From the NCBI GenBank assembly GCA_964229545.1, contig CAXRDP010000003.1:1-8889 (forward strand): a DNA stretch of 8,889 nt, given 5' to 3'. Within the stretch, counting starts at the first letter, position 1. The number at the start of each line of letters is the position of its first letter. The notes beneath the pieces were generated by a model. The model saw only the letters and a program-made list of their open reading frames with translations, was not told the origin of the DNA and made no database searches. Below are positions 5,844-8,889 of this stretch, piece after piece. Both the position numbers and the translations under genes were made by a program. This DNA is from UBA724 sp964229545. GTDB taxonomy: Bacteria > Bacteroidota > Bacteroidia > Flavobacteriales > Flavobacteriaceae.

Positions 5844-6668
5844 ATGTCAGTTAGAAAACTCAAACCTATAACTCCTGGACAGCGCGGTAGAGTGGTCAAT
5901 GGTTACGACGCCATCACCACTGATAAGCCGGAAAAAAGCTTGCTTGCTCCGAAAAAACGTTCTGGAGGTCGTAACAACAGTGGCCGTATGACCAACCGCT
6001 ATCGCGGTGGGGGTCATAAGAAAAGATACCGCATCATCGACTTCAAGCGCAACCGCTATGACGCACCTGCTGAGGTGTTGAGCATAGAGTACGATCCCAA
6101 CCGATCTGCTTTTATCGCGCTTACCCAGTTTGAAGATGGGGAAAAACGCTACATCGTAGCTCAAAACGGCTTACAAGTAGGACAAAAAGTGGTTTCTGGT
6201 GAAAATGCCGCACCCGAGATCGGAAACGCCATGCCTTTGGCCAGCTTTCCATTGGGTACCATCATCTCTTGTATCGAATTGCACCCTGGCAAAGGAGCCG
6301 CATTGGCTCGCAGTGCCGGTTCTTTCGCCCAATTGATGGCCCGTGATGGAAAATTTGCTACCGTCAAATTGCCTTCTGGTGAGACACGTATGATTCTTAC
6401 CACTTGTATGGCTACTGTGGGAGCCGTTTCCAATTCTGACCATCAGTTGTTGGTTTCTGGTAAAGCCGGTCGCAGCCGTTGGCTCGGTCGCCGTCCACGC
6501 ACCCGTCCTGTGGCCATGAACCCTGTTGATCACCCCATGGGTGGTGGTGAAGGTCGTGCTTCAGGTGGACACCCACGTTCACGCAATGGCATTCCTGCAA
6601 AAGGATACCGCACGCGCAACAAGAACAAGGCATCTAACAAGTATATCATAGAACGAAGAAAAAAATAA
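5844..6668 (+). CDS. rplB: 50S ribosomal protein L2
   Basis: Encodes L2, one of the most conserved 50S proteins, needed for subunit association and for the peptidyl transferase centre. The 274 residues match the family (E. coli 273). The N-terminal RNA-binding region has the GRNNSGRMTNRYRGGGHKKR segment (42-61), the OB and SH3-like core spans the middle (YDPNRSAFIAL; GNAMPL; ELHPGKGA; LPSGE), and the C-terminal part contains NPVDHPMGGGEGRASGG (226-242). His230 corresponds to E. coli His229, the residue long linked to peptidyl transferase function. Start ATG at 5844, 9 nt after rplW; rpsS follows after 3 nt. Confidence 0.98.
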   Translation: MSVRKLKPITPGQRGRVVNGYDAITTDKPEKSLLAPKKRSGGRNNSGRMTNRYRGGGHKKRYRIIDFKRNRYDAPAEVLSIEYDPNRSAFIALTQFEDGEKRYIVAQNGLQVGQKVVSGENAAPEIGNAMPLASFPLGTIISCIELHPGKGAALARSAGSFAQLMARDGKFATVKLPSGETRMILTTCMATVGAVSNSDHQLLVSGKAGRSRWLGRRPRTRPVAMNPVDHPMGGGEGRASGGHPRSRNGIPAKGYRTRNKNKASNKYIIERRKK

Positions 6669-6671
6669 ATC

Positions 6672-6950
6672 ATGGCGCGATCATTAAAAAAAGGACCCTT
6701 CGTACAACATAGCTTGACCAAAAAGGTGCAAGCCAATATCGATTCTGGTAAGAAGAATGTGATCAAAACATGGTCACGTGCTTCTATGATTACACCAGAC
6801 TTTGTAGGACAGACCATCGCAGTACACAATGGACGTCAGTTTGTGCCTGTATATGTTACTGAGAATATGGTAGGCCATAAATTAGGAGAATTTTCACCCA
6901 CACGTTCTTTTAGAGGACATGCTGGGGCAAAAAATAAAGGTAAAAAATAA
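6672..6950 (+). CDS. rpsS: 30S ribosomal protein S19
   Basis: Encodes S19, a 30S head protein that pairs with S13, contacts the A-site tRNA and forms inter-subunit bridges. The 92 residues match the family exactly in length (E. coli 92). Conserved segments run the full length: MARSLKKGPFV (1-11), IKTWSRASMITPDFVG (about 31-46), TIAVHNGRQFVPVYVTENMV (about 48-67), HKLGEFSPTRSFRGHAG (about 69-85) and a lysine-rich tail. The gene is packed tightly: 3 nt after rplB and 2 nt before rplV, so translational coupling is likely. Confidence 0.97.
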   Translation: MARSLKKGPFVQHSLTKKVQANIDSGKKNVIKTWSRASMITPDFVGQTIAVHNGRQFVPVYVTENMVGHKLGEFSPTRSFRGHAGAKNKGKK

Positions 6951-6952
6951 CT

Positions 6953-7360
6953 ATGGGAGTTCGTAAAAGACAATCCGCCGAGCAGTTAAAGGAAGCGCGC
7001 AAGTCGATTGCGTTTGCCAAGTTGAACAACTGCCCAACTTCACCAAGAAAGATGCGCCTCATGGCCGACTTGATCCGTGGTGAAGGCGTAGACAAAGCCT
7101 TGTCTATTTTGCGTTTTAGCGCAAAAGAGTCATCGTCTCGTTTGGAAAAGCTATTGCTTTCTGCGGTTGCCAACTGGCAAGCCAAAAACGAAGATGGTGA
7201 TGTAGAGAAAGCAGGACTGTATGTAAAAGAAATTCGTGTAGACAGTGCACGCATGCTCAAAAGACTACGTCCGGCACCTCAAGGCCGAGCCCACAGAATT
7301 AGAAAACGCTCTAACCACGTAACACTCGTGTTGGGAGCTCAAGATAACGCGCAAAGCTAA
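6953..7360 (+). CDS. rplV: 50S ribosomal protein L22
   Basis: Encodes L22, which binds all domains of 23S rRNA and whose long beta-hairpin lines the exit tunnel opposite L4. The 135 residues are longer than E. coli L22 (110), with an extra N-terminal stretch (MGVRKRQSAEQLKEARKSIA) before the core; I recall longer L22 forms in Bacteroidota. Core motifs: NCPTSPRKMRLMADLIRG (23-40), the SRLEKLLLSAVANW region, and the tunnel hairpin ARMLKRLRPAPQGRAHRIRK (99-118), where MLKR aligns with the MKR residues whose loss gives macrolide resistance in E. coli. The hairpin is intact. The gap to rpsC is 8 nt. Confidence 0.95.
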   Translation: MGVRKRQSAEQLKEARKSIAFAKLNNCPTSPRKMRLMADLIRGEGVDKALSILRFSAKESSSRLEKLLLSAVANWQAKNEDGDVEKAGLYVKEIRVDSARMLKRLRPAPQGRAHRIRKRSNHVTLVLGAQDNAQS

Positions 7361-7368
7361 ACAGCAAT

Positions 7369-8088
7369 ATGGGACAAAAAACAAATCCAATAGGCAACCG
7401 CATAGGCATCATCAGAGGATGGGAATCCAACTGGTATGGAGGTAGAGATTATGGAGACAAGTTGTCCGAAGACGACAAAATCCGACGCTACGTTCACGCC
7501 CGTTTGGCCAAAGCCAGTGTGTCTCGAGTCATTATTGAGCGTACACTCAAGTTGGTTACCGTAACCATAACCACTGCCCGTCCAGGAATCATCATCGGAA
7601 AGGGCGGTTCTGAGGTTGACAGACTCAAAGAAGAATTAAAAAAGATTACCGGCAAGGAAGTGCAACTCAATATTTTTGAGATCAAGCGTCCTGAATTGGA
7701 AGCCCAATTGGTGGCTGCCAGCATTGCCCGTCAGATTGAAAGTCGTATCTCATACCGACGCGCCATCAAAATGGCCATTGCCGCTTCGATGCGTATGAAC
7801 GCCGAAGGGATCAAAGTACAGATTTCAGGTCGATTGAACGGCGCTGAGATGGCACGTTCTGAAAGCTATAAAGACGGACGTATTCCGCTTTCTACTTTCC
7901 GTGCCGATATCGACTATGCCTTGGTAGAAGCCCATACTACTTACGGTCGTATAGGTATCAAGGTATGGATTATGAAAGGTGAAGTCTATGGAAAACGCGA
8001 GCTTTCTCCTCTTGTGGGAATGAGCTTGGGTGCAACCAAAGGCAAAAATGAGAAACGTGGTGGACATGCACCACGCAGACGTAAATAA
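7369..8088 (+). CDS. rpsC: 30S ribosomal protein S3
   Basis: Encodes S3, at the mRNA entry channel of the 30S head, where with S4 and S5 it contributes to mRNA unwinding. The 239 residues match the family (E. coli 233). The start MGQKTNPIGNRIG is diagnostic. A type II KH domain is present with its GXXG loop in GIIIGKGG (73-80). The C-terminal S3 domain includes RRAIKMAIAASMRMNAEGIK (130-149), ISGRLNGAEMARSE (152-165) and the ADIDYALVEAHTTYGRIGIK stretch (179-198). A basic Gly/Lys/Arg tail ends the protein (HAPRRRK). The next gene, rplP, begins 18 nt downstream. Confidence 0.98.
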   Translation: MGQKTNPIGNRIGIIRGWESNWYGGRDYGDKLSEDDKIRRYVHARLAKASVSRVIIERTLKLVTVTITTARPGIIIGKGGSEVDRLKEELKKITGKEVQLNIFEIKRPELEAQLVAASIARQIESRISYRRAIKMAIAASMRMNAEGIKVQISGRLNGAEMARSESYKDGRIPLSTFRADIDYALVEAHTTYGRIGIKVWIMKGEVYGKRELSPLVGMSLGATKGKNEKRGGHAPRRRK

Positions 8089-8106
8089 TTTGAATACTGA
8101 ATAGTT

Positions 8107-8526
8107 ATGTTATTACCTAAAAGAACCAAATACAGAAAAATGCAGAAAGGCCGCATGAAAGGTCTTTCGCAACGTGGCCACCTTTTGTCCAACGGTATGT
8201 TTGGGATCAAAGCATTGGATTCTGTGTTCATCACCTCACGTCAGATAGAGGCTGCGCGTATTGCTGCGACTCGCTATATGAAACGTGAAGGTCAATTGTG
8301 GATTAAAATATTCCCGGACAAGCCCATCACCAAAAAACCGCTTGAGGTTCGTATGGGTAAAGGTAAAGGTGCACCAGAATATTTTGTTGCTGTAGTTAAA
8401 CCTGGAAGAATTCTCTTTGAGATCGCAGGTGTTGACCACGAAGTAGCCAAAGAAGCACTTAGGTTAGCTGCACAAAAGCTTCCTATGAAAACTAAGTTTG
8501 TCGTAGCCAGAGATTTTTCTGCCTAA
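8107..8526 (+). CDS. rplP: 50S ribosomal protein L16
   Basis: Encodes L16, a late-assembling 50S protein that organises the A-site tRNA-binding region near 5S rRNA. The 139 residues fit the family (E. coli 136). Motifs: MLLPKRTKYRKMQKGRMKG (1-19), ITSRQIEAARIAATRYMKR (42-60), WIKIFPDKPIT (65-75), VRMGKGKGAPEYFVAVVKPG (81-100) and the C-terminal ALRLAAQKLPMKTKFV stretch. Arg82 corresponds to E. coli Arg81, the residue hydroxylated by the oxygenase YcfD, and is conserved; whether it is modified here is unknown. The ATG at 8107 follows gaatagtt, with no Shine-Dalgarno sequence. Confidence 0.97.
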   Translation: MLLPKRTKYRKMQKGRMKGLSQRGHLLSNGMFGIKALDSVFITSRQIEAARIAATRYMKREGQLWIKIFPDKPITKKPLEVRMGKGKGAPEYFVAVVKPGRILFEIAGVDHEVAKEALRLAAQKLPMKTKFVVARDFSA

Positions 8527-8544
8527 TTGTTAAAGACGAGAAAG

Positions 8545-8736
8545 ATGAAACAGTCAGAAGTTAAAGAATTATCCGCTGAAGCGCTACAAGCTAAATTGGT
8601 TGAGACCAAGAAACAATACGCGGACATGAAACTTGCCCATGCGGTTACTCCCCTTGAGAATCCGCTTGAATTGAGAAAAGTGAGAAAATCTGTGGCTAGA
8701 TTGGCCACTGAGTTAACTAAAAGGGATCACCAATAA
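8545..8736 (+). CDS. rpmC: 50S ribosomal protein L29
   Basis: Encodes L29, a small two-helix protein next to L23 at the tunnel exit. From the ATG at 8545 the product has 63 residues, the family's usual size. It begins MKQSEVKELSAEALQAKL and continues with a long second helix containing ENPLELRKVRKSVARLATEL, matching the L29 pattern of an N-terminal helix with E/L/S/E/L spacing, then an 'NP(L/M)xIRxxRKxIAR-like' helix. The frame stays open upstream to a TTG at 8527 right after the rplP stop, but that would add six non-family residues (MLKTRK), so the ATG is chosen. The gap to rplP is 18 nt. Confidence 0.95.
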   Translation: MKQSEVKELSAEALQAKLVETKKQYADMKLAHAVTPLENPLELRKVRKSVARLATELTKRDHQ

Positions 8737-8749
8737 TTGGTTCTGCTTT

Positions 8750-8889
8750 ATGGAAAATAGAAATTTAAGAAAAGAAAGAATCGGTGTGGTAACCAGTAAC
8801 AAAATGGAGAAATCCATTGTTGTTTCTGAAGTAACACGTGTGAAACACCCTATGTACGGTAAGTTCGTATTGAAAACCAAGAAGTACGT
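8750..8889 (+). CDS. rpsQ: 30S ribosomal protein S17 (5' part, cut by window end)
   Basis: The ATG at 8750 opens a frame that runs to the window edge: 46 complete codons plus two bases. S17 binds h7 and h11 of 16S rRNA early in 30S assembly. The translation shows the family's N-terminal half: RNLRKERIGVVTSNKMEKSI (4-23), matching the usual 'R-x-G-x-V-x-S-x-K-M-x-K-T/S-I-V-V' pattern, then VVSEVTRVKHPMYGKFV, matching 'V-x-R-x-x-x-H-P-x-Y-x-K'. About 40 more residues are expected beyond the window. It begins 13 nt after rpmC, the standard order of the S10 operon, so the operon continues past 8889 (rplN, rplX and others expected). Confidence 0.95.
   Translation, partial: MENRNLRKERIGVVTSNKMEKSIVVSEVTRVKHPMYGKFVLKTKKY

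Noticed and set aside
8194..8201. TATGTTTG inside rplP as an internal promoter
   Set aside because: It matches the -7 element, but the nearby upstream TTG is only 8 nt away and none sits at about 19 nt.
8527..8544. TTG at 8527 as the rpmC start
   Set aside because: The six added residues are not part of the L29 family pattern; the ATG at 8545 gives the normal length.
8730..8740. CCAAT-A-ATTGG palindrome over the rpmC stop
   Set aside because: The stem is short and AT-rich with almost no loop; likely chance.

Overview
This window is the start of the main ribosomal-protein operon of a Bacteroidota bacterium, probably from Flavobacteriia or a close relative. Several things point there: the sequences of S12, EF-G and L3; the rpsL-rpsG-fusA run passing straight into the S10 genes with no tuf between them; A-rich translation starts without Shine-Dalgarno sequences; promoters of the TTG-N19-TAnnTTTG type; and traces of a SusC-type receptor and a sulfatase upstream. 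The exact genus cannot be read from this sequence.

Layout. Positions 1-174 (minus strand) hold the N-terminus of an unrecognised secreted protein with its own consensus promoter at 189-218. Positions 251-564 (minus strand) hold a scar: the first ~54 codons of a SusC/RagA-type TonB-dependent receptor are joined, out of frame, to the last ~50 codons of a sulfatase. GC content changes abruptly at the join. Positions 565-833 are AT-rich and show no gene. A textbook Bacteroidota promoter at 834-863 then drives an unbroken plus-strand operon: rpsL, rpsG, fusA, rpsJ, rplC, rplD, rplW, rplB, rpsS, rplV, rpsC, rplP, rpmC and the 5' part of rpsQ, which runs off the window at 8889.

The operon genes make components of both ribosomal subunits (S12, S7, S10, S19, S3, S17; L3, L4, L23, L2, L22, L16, L29) and the translocase EF-G. 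Most gaps are 2-18 nt, and rplC/rplD overlap by one base (TGATG). The only two larger gaps, rpsL-rpsG (55 nt) and rpsJ-rplC (35 nt), each contain a small hairpin capped by a classic stable tetraloop (CUUG and GAAA). These are the best candidates for regulatory or mRNA-processing elements.

The operon itself is conventional and every gene looks intact. I see no convincing novel system. The items most worth a second look are the receptor/sulfatase scar (or assembly join) and the two intercistronic hairpins.
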